Assembly (NCBI GenBank): GCA_964019425.1
Contig: OZ025795.1
Coordinates: 1,368,001 to 1,432,000, forward strand
Length of the DNA: 64,000 nucleotides
Direction of reading: 5' to 3'
DNA from: Flectonema sp. DT1601
Lineage: Eukaryota; Euglenozoa; Diplonemea; Diplonemida; Diplonemidae
This document shows positions 17,801 to 27,087 of the stretch, piece after piece. The notes below the pieces were generated by a model. The model ran no database searches, was not told the origin of the DNA, and saw only the letters and a list, made by a program, of their open reading frames with translations. Numbering within the stretch: the stretch's first letter is position 1; each line of letters begins with the position of its first letter. Made by a program: the position numbers and the translations under genes.

Positions 17801-18769
17801 GAATTCAACTACTGTTTTGGAAAAGAAGAGGCAAAAGACAAAGAAGCCGGTCTACCAATTGAAGACGTGAAGGTGTACACAGATGGGTCTATTAGACATA
17901 GGACGAAGACGTACATGACTAAGTCAGGAGCATCTGTGATAATAGTGAAGGGTAAGGAAGTTAGCATGACCGGATTCAGAATACCTGTAGCAGGAAGCTC
18001 CTACAGAACTGAACAGATAGCCGTGGAACAAGCGATGAGAATACTCCTGAAAAACAAAAAGGCATCCGAAGGAATACTTCCCACAACAAAGACGCATATT
18101 CTAACTGACTCAATGTCGCTAATACAGGCACTTGAGCGAGGACCTGAAGAACAGAAATCTGCTACAAACGCATCAATCTGGAAGTTAGCACTGAAACTGG
18201 AACACAGAGGTGTTAATATTAACATGCAGTATGTCCCAGCACATATGGATGTGCTGTATAATGAAATAGCAGACAAGGTGGCAAAACACGCTGCAGGTAC
18301 GATAAAGAAACCTCCAGATGACAGTGTGGTACTCGAGAGTTTAGTTACTAGACTGGATATGGGAACCCTTATGACTTTTCACAAGAGAAGAAAACGAGAG
18401 GAGTGGATTGGAGCCGGCGAACAGAGGCATCCACCTTTTGTAGAAGAACTGACGAGACCACAAGAAGTCCTAATGTCCCGCTTCAGAGTTGGACACTGTA
18501 GATCTCTTAAACTAAAAGGAATAAACGAACAGTGCATCTTCTGTCATGGAGATACTGCAACACCGCATCATGTGCTTTTCAAGTGCAACCACTGGTGTAT
18601 CCAAAAGATGAGATCATTGTACATACACAGCATGATTAATACCGAAACTGGTGAAGTAGTGAGTAAAGTAGAGGACTGCTTCTTAAAGGAGAATCAACGC
18701 AACATGTCCAACTTTGTAGTGGTACTGGACCAAATAGCTGAAATGCTCGGAAGACCTGGAAATCCATAA
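14804..18769 (+). CDS. LINE-2 ORF2: endonuclease, RT, RNase H, zinc finger
   Basis: 1,321 residues. AP endonuclease motifs: SNNIRS, LLQETW, GDINGHHEIW, SSDHLPI. Reverse transcriptase: KKAPGPDGVW, PILKSGKDKK, LMTFDLQKAFDAV, VPQGSVLGPQLFS, FADDVGLVM (F replaces the usual Y before ADD, an accepted variant). RNase H: VYTDGS, YRTEQIAV, LTDSMSL, VPAHMDVLYNEIADK. Finger: CIFCHGDTATPHHVLFKC. Between the ADD motif and the thumb-like VVRYLGVLYDKNLDF there is a segment roughly 100 residues longer than in LINE-1. The ORF2 ATG lies inside the ORF1 end (ATGATTGA), so termination-reinitiation is the likely translation mode. Confidence 0.9.
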   Translation: MIEIWSNNIRSILQNENFFQLNRSLREHKPEIVLLQETWLNYGKFLNIDGYIIIRRDSLLKVGYRGLAILVRMDIKNYVTKLPDISYDQTEILSVELRSTPPLKIHNVYHPPNVTATTWKLPTEPGTLVAGDINGHHEIWSKGKMNSAGTSFYNWSLEAAMEVLNEPQQITRPLSSSSPDIIALDNSMMANIGLLNGWSSDHLPISVKIENIHLTKTKPQSNEMWQWKWKCAKWHAYSEVLTTAATKLKNIETVQKLATRISVEILKAAKQTIPGYKKRTQTTFSVRDPEIERLLDEPNQDKVDKDAIAEGIRKIKRNIIECDMTGMDYQWAFRKVKQLEGGIVDNNISELEHEGSTTTDPKEMADIFTTAYATQFNLVDDEVPSLVFENKPGDEGNEEFTMRELKRQLKKLKDKKAPGPDGVWNTMLKKLPETFMVQLLRLFNMTWEKSAVPRSWKYGIVVPILKSGKDKKRVLSYRPITLTSAISKLFEKMMAERMHHLLGDRMSARQAAYKRGRSAVENLCMITERLLDGRYRGRESMLMTFDLQKAFDAVQPKILLKRMSEVGIPAKYTRWVQSYLTGRKITTRVNGEKGTFKHIQVGVPQGSVLGPQLFSIYIESLIRELNRYKPAVFADDVGLVMTSPDVKGLEDKANTAVRIFSNWAAASHICINKSPGKTEFIHVRPDTDSQENKSPQVLYPEGHTFKYVVTTAEAIRKMLNNQDSTTIGNSKKAITHFYVVPQHKIKRKLPTTETVLVDMQMEPSKCSQLQKVRTRGDILRMLQGTGSGLKAFAFSVVDKLHETDVVRYLGVLYDKNLDFKTHMRKMMTAASRGLGLLLRLSRMGCRKRTLICVLVTVVMARVLYGVESFAWLLPKRGDVSLERLNILINRAARQVTGCLPSTRLRNLYHEADMPKLQEHIRYKMCRAYEEFKLSPHLPACSLTMTEGGLNYPPKTAWGRIVWDEYVSGIPGLDKHRSSYHSEINPKHYKMRSWKVTNAMEFNYCFGKEEAKDKEAGLPIEDVKVYTDGSIRHRTKTYMTKSGASVIIVKGKEVSMTGFRIPVAGSSYRTEQIAVEQAMRILLKNKKASEGILPTTKTHILTDSMSLIQALERGPEEQKSATNASIWKLALKLEHRGVNINMQYVPAHMDVLYNEIADKVAKHAAGTIKKPPDDSVVLESLVTRLDMGTLMTFHKRRKREEWIGAGEQRHPPFVEELTRPQEVLMSRFRVGHCRSLKLKGINEQCIFCHGDTATPHHVLFKCNHWCIQKMRSLYIHSMINTETGEVVSKVEDCFLKENQRNMSNFVVVLDQIAEMLGRPGNP

Positions 18770-18979
18770 TTTAAAGATGCGGTTCTTAGACCAAATGAGG
18801 AAGTAAACTGAACTCTTTAGTAATTGATAAAGAAAGAAAACAAAGAAGATACGAAGCCTACGGGAACCCCCCATCCCATCCCCAATCCCCACAAAAAGAA
18901 AGTGTACAGAAGAAAGAAAGAACAACCGCGCCTAACAGCGCAAACAGCAAAGCAGGTCGAAGGAACCTGCTGTGCACAC
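18770..18979 (+). other. LINE-2 3'UTR
   Basis: About 210 bp of C- and A-rich sequence between the ORF2 stop and the A26 tail at 18980. No strong secondary structure was seen by eye. Confidence 0.6.
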
Positions 18980-19005
18980 AAAAAAAAAAAAAAAAAAAAA
19001 AAAAA

Positions 19006-19548
19006 TGTTCATATCTATAAATATTTCCCCCCTCAAGATTTCTGTGTACCAATGTTCACATAAGAATCTCAGGAGCTCAAGCCCCAGACGGAGTTTTTTA
19101 GTTGGATGGCCTTGGAGAAAAAAAAAACCCCATGACCAATTACATATGACATATCTTCGCACTGTGGTCTTAAAAGATACGAAAGAGCTGACAGCTTGCA
19201 GCGAATGCAATAAATCAGATACAGTAAAACAGCTATTATAAATGAAGTTTCACTTGACGAGGAGAGGACGGAATCATTGTAATATCTCAGGTACGAATGA
19301 GGAAAGCCTGCTTCACTACCGAGCAACAAACTTGTTGGAATTGAGTGGCGGAAAGAGAAGGAATCCTATCGGAAGAAGACATAAGTGAACTCACCTTAAG
19401 TTTTGGGAGAATGTGGTATTTGATAAACCTTCTGGACAAAACGAAGCATTGTCGGCTGTGCGCTATCTTTATTAACAGTCAGTAGTTAATGTTAGTATTT
19501 CTTTCTCTAAACAGCTATAACAAGTACAATAAAAGTGGATCCACTATA
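19006..19548. other. Intergenic / 5' region of TBC gene
   Basis: No gene seen. An acceptor-like site (CTTTCTCTAAACAG, AG at 19513-19514) lies 34 bases before the chosen TBC start. No repeat of the sequence after the LINE-2 tail (TGTTCATATC) was found upstream as a target-site duplication. Confidence 0.5.
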
Positions 19549-20844
19549 ATGCCATTCTTCATAGCGCCACTACTATACTGGAGTGGAGGGGCAGCAGCAG
19601 CTTACATTGCAGGACGTAGGATGTTGACAGACGAAAGGGAGTTAGACCGCTACGGGTGCTACATGGGAGTTTCTTACACTGAGCTAATGAACCACTTGGG
19701 AGAAGAGAGAGAAGTATTGGAGTACAAAGAATGGGTGACTGAGTTGAGAATTATGAGACCAGAAGGATGGCAGATGCACATGAACACAGAATTTATCGCA
19801 AGAGGAGGAATACCTCATGACATGCGCAGTGATATCTGGATGCAGCTTAGTGGAGCGACTGACAACCGACTTGAATCAAAGAATTATTCTGAATTTGAAG
19901 AAGCAACTGGGGAGACTCGCGAAGCAATATTAAAAGACATAAACAGAACACTACCAAAATCATGTATGTTCTGTACTGCTGGAGGTGATGGCCAGCAACA
20001 GTTATTTAACGTCTTGTCTAGATTTTGTAATAAATACAAACACGGATACACACAAGGGATGAACATGTTAGTTGGATTTATGTTGTTAGCTGATTGTAGT
20101 GAAGAGCAGTCATTCTGGCTATTGAATTCAATAGTAACCAATAAGAAATATTCACATAACTACTACACTGATTGTCGACAAACTGCTGGTCTCCAACAAT
20201 GCAAAGATGATCTGTGCATGTTTGAGCGCCTACTAAATCATCATGTTCCAAAACTTCTACAGCTATTTCAGGGAAGTACAATGTCACCTTCTTTCATTCT
20301 ATGCTTACAATGGGTTCTTTGTATATTCGTTGATTGCATCGCCACTGAATATTGTTTAATAATATTTGACTTATACATGTTAGAAGGTCTACCTGTACTG
20401 TATAACATTGCATTGAATCTACTTAAAAGATACGAAGATGATGTAATGACTTTGGATGTGCAAACTGCTGTTCAAAGTATTAGAAGTCGTTTGAGAGAAG
20501 AAACCGACTTAACTGATTTATTGATTAGGTCCGTAGCTGATCCTTGTAGAATAACACTTCAGAGTTTAGATGAGTTAAGAAGGATTTCATTACTTTTTGA
20601 TGAATTATCTGAACAAGTTGATAATTGTTTTATTGATCTTTGTGAGACCCAGTCATGTCAATTTGAGCACTTGTTACTCGATTGTAAGGTCAAACTTCCA
20701 AACACACCTTCACTAAAATCTATTCCTTCTTCTTCACTTTTATCAACACCTCCGTTTGATGCAATTTCTACACACGATTTGACAGATCTTTGTGATGCTG
20801 GTTTCGATAGATCGGTTCTCGCTATACCGAGTGATGTGGCATAA
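19549..20844 (+). CDS. TBC-domain Rab GTPase-activating protein
   Basis: 431 residues from ATG 19549, chosen because an acceptor-like AG lies at 19513-19514; the frame extends 20 codons further up. The hydrophobic N-terminus (FFIAPLLYWSGGAAAAYIAG) could be a membrane segment. TBC signatures in order: RGGIPHDMRSDIWMQLSGA, the arginine-finger motif ILKDINRTLP, and the glutamine-finger motif GYTQGMNMLVGFML. Then come SFWLLNSIV, FQGSTMSPSFILCLQWVLCIFVD and FDLYMLEGLPVLYNIAL. Both catalytic fingers are intact, so GAP activity on a Rab is expected. The C-terminal ~90 residues are Ser/Thr-rich and lack a recognised domain. Single exon, stop TAA. Family certain, Rab target unknown. Confidence 0.93.
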   Translation: MPFFIAPLLYWSGGAAAAYIAGRRMLTDERELDRYGCYMGVSYTELMNHLGEEREVLEYKEWVTELRIMRPEGWQMHMNTEFIARGGIPHDMRSDIWMQLSGATDNRLESKNYSEFEEATGETREAILKDINRTLPKSCMFCTAGGDGQQQLFNVLSRFCNKYKHGYTQGMNMLVGFMLLADCSEEQSFWLLNSIVTNKKYSHNYYTDCRQTAGLQQCKDDLCMFERLLNHHVPKLLQLFQGSTMSPSFILCLQWVLCIFVDCIATEYCLIIFDLYMLEGLPVLYNIALNLLKRYEDDVMTLDVQTAVQSIRSRLREETDLTDLLIRSVADPCRITLQSLDELRRISLLFDELSEQVDNCFIDLCETQSCQFEHLLLDCKVKLPNTPSLKSIPSSSLLSTPPFDAISTHDLTDLCDAGFDRSVLAIPSDVA

Positions 20845-22044
20845 AGATGATTCTTATGACAACAGTTTTGTACTTGTCTGTGTTGTTTATTATATTATCG
20901 TGTTTGCCTTTAGCTCGACTTGAACAGTCGCTGTATCTGTTTTGAATATTCTACACGCGTTTTGACGTTTACAAGGATTGATTAGTTTTGGGGAAAAAAA
21001 CTGAACTAATCTCCACTGCAATTGCATCTTCTATTACTTCATTTTTATAGTTAAGTACTGTTTTTCTTTTTACATTGTCAAACAACTATTACCTCCTCAC
21101 TTCAGTCTTTGATCCGTTTTGTGAATGAAAACCAAGAAATCACTTCCTAATTAAACTGAAATTATCCCCCATTCAGTAGTTTACGCTGTTCGTATTCTTT
21201 CGCAGGTTGATTCTGCGTTTCTGCTTTTCTTTTTTTACATCCATCGGGGTTGTATTCTCTTTAACGATATTCTCTGTGTTTCGTTTTTGTGACTTAAGAC
21301 AACTTACGGTTGAATCATGAATGTGCGTACAACCCCCCGTACTACAATCGAGTATTAACTTAGTTTCGTTTCCCCTTTTTTCCAATCCTTCCTCCTCCCC
21401 GACTAAAAGGCTTGTACGACAAATATAATTACACAAAAACGTTGCGATCGGTAATCCGATGTAGAGGGAGAGAGTTTTCTGCTATAACTACATTTGGATC
21501 TGATTGCGTTCAAAAAGCAAAGCTTTACACAATGTTGGTGACGATCTCTCGTTCAGTTTCTTATTCGTTTTTGCGACGCGTCTCTGTCCCTACCCCATCT
21601 TCTCCCGCACGTAAGATCCGTCATTTCCTTTTTATTTTTTTATTTTTTTTCGAAAACTTCGGTATTTACACATTAGGGTGGGGGAGGGGAGTGTTCTGTC
21701 TTATTCTTTTTTGTTGTTGTTGTTTGCGAAATTTCCGAATAAAATAAATAAATAGGTCGTTTCTGCAGCCACTGCTGCAGGGAATGAATTTCTTCAATAT
21801 TTTATTGTAGCGACTAAACAAGGCATCTACACCCTTATCAGTTGGGGACCCTCTGGGAAGTTCCACATCTTTCACTCCATTGTTGTCTGCGAGTAGTCAA
21901 AATATATTAAGCACAATTAATTATCTCTTTTCTATCAGCAGCTCAAGAATGATATTTATTATTTCATTGATTAGTTTTGATGTGTTTTAGTTGTTGATAT
22001 TTATGTTTTGTCACATTCTCAGAGATGCTGCGCTACTCATCAGA
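20845..22044. other. Intergenic, about 1.2 kb
   Basis: A+T-rich sequence without a supported gene; small open frames here have no recognisable features. The right end has an acceptor-like tract TGTCACATTCTC|AG (AG at 22021-22022), 22 bases before the next start. Confidence 0.5.
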
Positions 22045-25000
22045 ATGATGGCCTCCAGACGTGTTTCGTCGAGGAGGAGAGAAAATGGAGGCGCAGTTCC
22101 TCCTCGAAGAGCCTCTAGAGAGAGATTCCCAAACACTGCTGATACTAACACAAAGAAGGAGGCCGTGTATGTCTGTCCAAGATTTGCTCCTCAGCGAGAC
22201 AGTGGTCCAATGCTGGATTTTGAAACAAGTGAAGGGGGTGAATTTGTATTAAATCATCACACTGAAACACAAGATGGAAAACAAGACATCGAACGCCGTG
22301 TTCACAAGTTTGCCCACGTCTTCGACACTGACGCAACCGAAGAAATGGTGTTCCACAAACTTTGGTTACAGGCAAGGGAAAAAATCGCCGATGGACACAA
22401 TGCCACCGTCTTATGCTACGGACAAACTGGCAGTGGAAAGACCCACACGGTGAAATTCCTTCTTCCAAGACTAACAGAAGCATGTTTTTCTTGGATGAAA
22501 AGACAATCAGGTGACCCAAACACATCATTCAGAGTAGAAGTATCCTACATACAAATATACATGGACTCTGTGTATGATCTATTAGCAGGATCGAAGGATG
22601 CTAAATTAGGTGAGATATTAGGACACAAGAATAAGACGATGGATGCTTTACCAAAAGGTTTTGTCCCAGTTCAGAATGCTGAAGAAGTTTTTCAGAAAGT
22701 TCGAACTGGTAATAAATGGAGAGCTACTAATGCACATGCCCTTAATGAGAGATCATCAAGGAGTCATACATTATTCTTTTTAACAATGTCAAAAGATCAT
22801 GAGCACTGTATGACAAGTACTCAATCTACTCTATTAGTTGTTGACTTAGCAGGTTCAGAACGAGTTCATAAAACAAAATCAACTGGAGAAAGATTTGAAG
22901 AAGGACGTGCTATTAACAAAGCTCTCACAACTTTAGGAAGAGTTATGGAAGGATTGTCAAAAAATGATCGCTCTATACCATTTCGAGAAAATGTACTCAC
23001 AATGTACCTTAAGGAAACTCTTACCAATTCATTCTTCGCCTTAATCTGCTGCTGTTCCAGCGATGGTCGAGATTCCGACGAGACTCGCTGCACATTAAAG
23101 TTTGGTTGCGTTGCAAAACAAGTTCAAATAACGAGAAAAACAAACGAACTGCTCAAAGCTCGCATACAGGCGAAGGAAAGAAAAGCTGCCTTCGATCAAA
23201 CGATAACAAACATGAGCGAACAACATGAACATGAAAAGAAATATTTACAAGGGAAATATGACGAACTAAACAACGAGGTAAGGTCTAATGCCAAAGCGAG
23301 AAAGCAAATGGAAGCAACTCTTCAATACACTGCAGCTGAACGTAAAGAATTGATTACGAGTTTACATACGTTGGAACAGGACTCGTCTTACTTACAATCA
23401 CTCGTATCAAAGTTACAACAAGAATCAAAACGAAAAGATGATATTTTAAAACAATTATCAACAGAAGTATCTCAAAAAGATGAAACTCACAACTGTCAAG
23501 TTCAAACCCTTCACGACACTCAAAATAATCTTCGCAACCAACTTTCAGAAGCATCGTCAAAAGTGAGAGAAGCAGACTTCCTTCGACAAAGCAACGCCGG
23601 ATTACTTTCACAATTAGAACTCGCTAATGATTCCACAGATAATTTAAAACAAGACATTATGATGTTAGAAAGTGAGTTGACTGATGCACAACAACATAAT
23701 GAAGAAGATCAAAGAAGGAGAGAACTTTTAAAAAATAGTATCTCAGCACTGGAAGTTGAGCTGACTGACAAGGATCAAGAAACTGAACATCTCAAAATGA
23801 CAACAACAAATTTACAAAAAGAACTTTGTAGTACCCAACAGCAGTTGGATTCAAAGTATGAAACCATTTCGAAATTAGAAAACTATTTATCACGAAAAGA
23901 AGAGGTTTCTCGTACTCTGCAAGAGACAGTTGCAGACCTGAGCACTCAACTAATTAATAAAGATGACACCCTCTTACACACGGAACAGTTAGTAGCAGAA
24001 GAAAGGAGAACTAAAGAATCTCTCCAAAGTAATATTCGAGAATATGAACAAATCAACGAAGAGTTAGAAATGTCAATTGAGAAACGTGAGAAAAGTATTT
24101 CAGCTTTAGTAGAATCACAGAGACTATTACAACAGAGAGCTGTTCAACTCCAGTCTTCGGTACAAGACAGAAATATAATTGAGAAAGAACTCATTTCTTT
24201 GAGACACAAACACTCACAAGTTTCCGAACAAATTCAAGAACAACGTTCCCACTACGAAACCAGCACCAGATCTCTGGAACGACACATCGAATCGATGGAA
24301 CAAATGCAGCAACAACTTCAAAAAAATCTCAATGACTCGGAATTGAACCGAGAAGAAGAAGTTTCACAACTAACGACGGCGTACCATGATATATCGATGT
24401 TAGTAAAGAAAGAAAAGGAAAGGTTTCAAGAAGAGAAAATAAACCTTCGAGGTCACATATCATCTCTTGAGCACACTCAATCATCTCTTGAAGAAACAGT
24501 CGCAAAGTTAGAAAGGGATAATATATCAACCAGAAAGGAAGGACGTTTACTACAAGAAAAACTACACGAAATTAAGGAACTAAAAAAGAAGGGAGAAAAC
24601 CAATACAAAGAAGACACTCTCTACTTAGAAAGCATCATTGATAAGTTAGAAAAAGATCAGCTAAATACAAAGTTAAAACTGATTTCTATGAAGGAAGAGG
24701 AATCAACAAAACATGCGATGGATGTTGACCGACACAAAACAGATATAAACAACTTAGAAAGGGATACTGCTCGTCTACAAGCTGAGTTTGAAGAGACGAA
24801 GATTGCGAAGGAAAGAATTATCGAACAACACCAAACTGATCAACAGAAATACTTTCGAGATATTAATTCTTTAGAATCACAAGTTGGTGAGTTACACAGA
24901 GCTTGCGACTCAGCTCAAAGACAAACAGCTGACAATCAGAAACAATACGACAGAGACACTGCTGTTCTTCGTTCATTTATATCTAAACTCGAACGTGAAA

Positions 25001-27087
25001 GATCACAGAATGAAAACGATCTCGCAAGACTACAGGATGCATTCAAAGATACACAAATAGTAGTCTCCTCACTCCAATCAGAAAAACTCAGTGAGCGTGA
25101 AGAACTTGAAAGAACAATATCTCTACTGCAGAAGGATGCGAGTCAGTTAGAAAGTTTAATCAAAAGACTGGAATTAAATCACACGAATGACATCTCTCGA
25201 CTCTCATCTGAAAACAAACAAATTAAATTACAAGCTAATCAATACGCTGCTGAGAAAGAACAGTTGGATGTTACTCAACATGATTTGAGACGTGTAATCG
25301 ATCAAGTCAGGTCTGAAAAAGATGAAGCCAGAAAAGAAATAACAATTCATGAAGAGGAAAAGAGTGAGTTGGTTAAGTCTCAAAAGAACTTGGAAAGTAT
25401 TCTTCACCGACTTGAATTAGAGTACACAAAAACAAAGAGTGATGCTTTAGATATTCATGAACACTTTATGGACTTGGAAATACAACTCGTCGGTGAAGAA
25501 GATGAAAAAACTCGTTTAGCTGAGACTGCTGAACAATTATCAAAACGACTGGCGGTTATCAGCGACGAAAAATCGTTTTTTGAAGAAAAAGTTGTGAATT
25601 TGGAATCTGTTGCAGCGCAGCTCTCAGCAAAGCTTCACATCGCTGCTACTGCGAGAGACGCAGCGACTACAGAAATAGACGAACTTCAAAGAGTGTTAGC
25701 AGAAGTACAATCAAAATATCAGCAGCAACTGTCTGAAATAAAAATGGCGAAAGTACGTCAACGACAACTTCAAGAGAGAGTTTCTTCAGTTGAAACAGAA
25801 CTAGAAAATAAAAGAATCGACTGCGATGATATAAACAGAGAATTAGCTGCTCAAACCACAGCATTAGAATGTGTTATGTTATCTCCATCGGAGAAGGAAT
25901 CGTTGGAAACGGAAGTAGCCGCAACAAAATTACAACTTCGAGAAGCGACAACAGCAGCCTCAAAGATGGAAAACGAGCTCTCAATACTAATTGATAGCCA
26001 TGAGGCTGCTGTTACTCTTAGTGAGACGCAGTCAAAGAGATGTGATCAACTTAACAGTGAATGTCTGTCTGGTTTACAACAACTTGAATCTGCCCGGAGA
26101 TCTCTTCAGTCACTTGAAACTTCAAATCGTCGAATCAGAAGAGCTCACCAACAGCTAATTAACAACACAGAGGAACTCCGTTCTAAAGAAGGCGATTTAA
26201 AAAATCTTCAAAACTACAAAAAAACAGCTTCTCAATTAGAACAGAAGGTCTCAGTCTTATCTTCCAATAATAAGAACTTAACAGAAAAGACTAGACTCGA
26301 TCAGGTAGAAACTCGTCGTCTTCAACAAGAACTCCGAAGGAAGGAAAAGGAAATCCTCACTTTGGGAGACAAACTACAACGTGCGGAGTTACAAAAGAAT
26401 AGTTTGGAGGAGAGATCGAATACTAAAATTGCGAAATTACAGAAAAGTGTTAGCAACCTTTCAGACTCTGTAAAAGGACAGGGCAGATCAATCGACGGCT
26501 ACAGAGGACGTGTGAGAGACTCAGAACGTGATAGTTACATTCTACAACACATGTTGACAAGACAGAATTCTCAAAATACTCAAAGTCGTGGAATTGGATT
26601 AGGAGCAGGTCAAAGGTTCTCAACAACTCCAGTTGAGTACGCACGTCAGAGAACTGGATCATTCTCATCTGGTAGTGGTAGTCTTGCTTCTTATTATGGA
26701 AGGTCATCAAGTCCTTTAAATATTTCAATTGGAAGAAAGAAAACTATTCCTCAGTTTTCTCATCCCCCGGGTGGCGGCAACGTTCCTGGAAATCGACGAA
26801 CGTATTCATTCAGCAGCTCACCTCCTGCTGTTGTTGGGCAGACTATTCGATCTGAGACTCAGACGTATTTCAAACCAAGTCCTCAACGTGTTAGACGTCG
26901 CTCTAGCTCTCCAAGTCAAGTAATTCAAATAGCACAGCGACACAGTTCAACATACGGTCGACCAGTTCCGATATTAATTACTGGAAGTCGATCTCATACT
27001 CCACAAAGTAGGAGTTCTCCGTTGTTTGTTTCACGAGTACCGTCACGTGCGAGGTCTGTTTCTCCCCTTGACCCGAATGCTGTCTGA
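22045..27087 (+). CDS. Large kinesin with ~1,000-residue coiled coil
   Basis: 1,680 residues from the double ATG at 22045/22048, just after an acceptor-like AG (22021-22022). The frame is open 18 codons further up. The motor is N-terminal: P-loop GQTGSGKT (residues about 126-133), switch I NERSSRSH (about 234), switch II DLAGSER (about 267), and PFRENVLTMYLKETL. An extended coiled coil runs from about residue 390 to 1490, rich in Q, E, K and L with few helix breakers. The tail (about 1500-1680) is basic and Ser/Arg-rich (RRRSSSPSQ, SRSHTPQSRSSP), typical of a disordered, phosphorylated microtubule-binding end. All nucleotide-binding residues are present. I could not place it in a standard kinesin subfamily. 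Single exon, stop TGA. Confidence 0.93.
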   Translation: MMASRRVSSRRRENGGAVPPRRASRERFPNTADTNTKKEAVYVCPRFAPQRDSGPMLDFETSEGGEFVLNHHTETQDGKQDIERRVHKFAHVFDTDATEEMVFHKLWLQAREKIADGHNATVLCYGQTGSGKTHTVKFLLPRLTEACFSWMKRQSGDPNTSFRVEVSYIQIYMDSVYDLLAGSKDAKLGEILGHKNKTMDALPKGFVPVQNAEEVFQKVRTGNKWRATNAHALNERSSRSHTLFFLTMSKDHEHCMTSTQSTLLVVDLAGSERVHKTKSTGERFEEGRAINKALTTLGRVMEGLSKNDRSIPFRENVLTMYLKETLTNSFFALICCCSSDGRDSDETRCTLKFGCVAKQVQITRKTNELLKARIQAKERKAAFDQTITNMSEQHEHEKKYLQGKYDELNNEVRSNAKARKQMEATLQYTAAERKELITSLHTLEQDSSYLQSLVSKLQQESKRKDDILKQLSTEVSQKDETHNCQVQTLHDTQNNLRNQLSEASSKVREADFLRQSNAGLLSQLELANDSTDNLKQDIMMLESELTDAQQHNEEDQRRRELLKNSISALEVELTDKDQETEHLKMTTTNLQKELCSTQQQLDSKYETISKLENYLSRKEEVSRTLQETVADLSTQLINKDDTLLHTEQLVAEERRTKESLQSNIREYEQINEELEMSIEKREKSISALVESQRLLQQRAVQLQSSVQDRNIIEKELISLRHKHSQVSEQIQEQRSHYETSTRSLERHIESMEQMQQQLQKNLNDSELNREEEVSQLTTAYHDISMLVKKEKERFQEEKINLRGHISSLEHTQSSLEETVAKLERDNISTRKEGRLLQEKLHEIKELKKKGENQYKEDTLYLESIIDKLEKDQLNTKLKLISMKEEESTKHAMDVDRHKTDINNLERDTARLQAEFEETKIAKERIIEQHQTDQQKYFRDINSLESQVGELHRACDSAQRQTADNQKQYDRDTAVLRSFISKLERERSQNENDLARLQDAFKDTQIVVSSLQSEKLSEREELERTISLLQKDASQLESLIKRLELNHTNDISRLSSENKQIKLQANQYAAEKEQLDVTQHDLRRVIDQVRSEKDEARKEITIHEEEKSELVKSQKNLESILHRLELEYTKTKSDALDIHEHFMDLEIQLVGEEDEKTRLAETAEQLSKRLAVISDEKSFFEEKVVNLESVAAQLSAKLHIAATARDAATTEIDELQRVLAEVQSKYQQQLSEIKMAKVRQRQLQERVSSVETELENKRIDCDDINRELAAQTTALECVMLSPSEKESLETEVAATKLQLREATTAASKMENELSILIDSHEAAVTLSETQSKRCDQLNSECLSGLQQLESARRSLQSLETSNRRIRRAHQQLINNTEELRSKEGDLKNLQNYKKTASQLEQKVSVLSSNNKNLTEKTRLDQVETRRLQQELRRKEKEILTLGDKLQRAELQKNSLEERSNTKIAKLQKSVSNLSDSVKGQGRSIDGYRGRVRDSERDSYILQHMLTRQNSQNTQSRGIGLGAGQRFSTTPVEYARQRTGSFSSGSGSLASYYGRSSSPLNISIGRKKTIPQFSHPPGGGNVPGNRRTYSFSSSPPAVVGQTIRSETQTYFKPSPQRVRRRSSSPSQVIQIAQRHSSTYGRPVPILITGSRSHTPQSRSSPLFVSRVPSRARSVSPLDPNAV

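Larger units (their letters stand above)
12989..19005 (+). mobile_element. LINE-2: intact non-LTR retrotransposon of a different family
   Basis: It lies head to tail after LINE-1. A short purine/pyrimidine-rich 5' leader is followed by ORF1 (13087-14811), ORF2 (14804-18769) overlapping by 8 bases, a 3'UTR of about 210 bp and an A26 tail (18980-19005). All enzymatic motifs are present and both frames are intact, so it looks young. The 5' border is uncertain; it may start anywhere from the LINE-1 tail to about 13060. No clear target-site duplication was found. Sequence and base composition differ from LINE-1. Confidence 0.87.
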
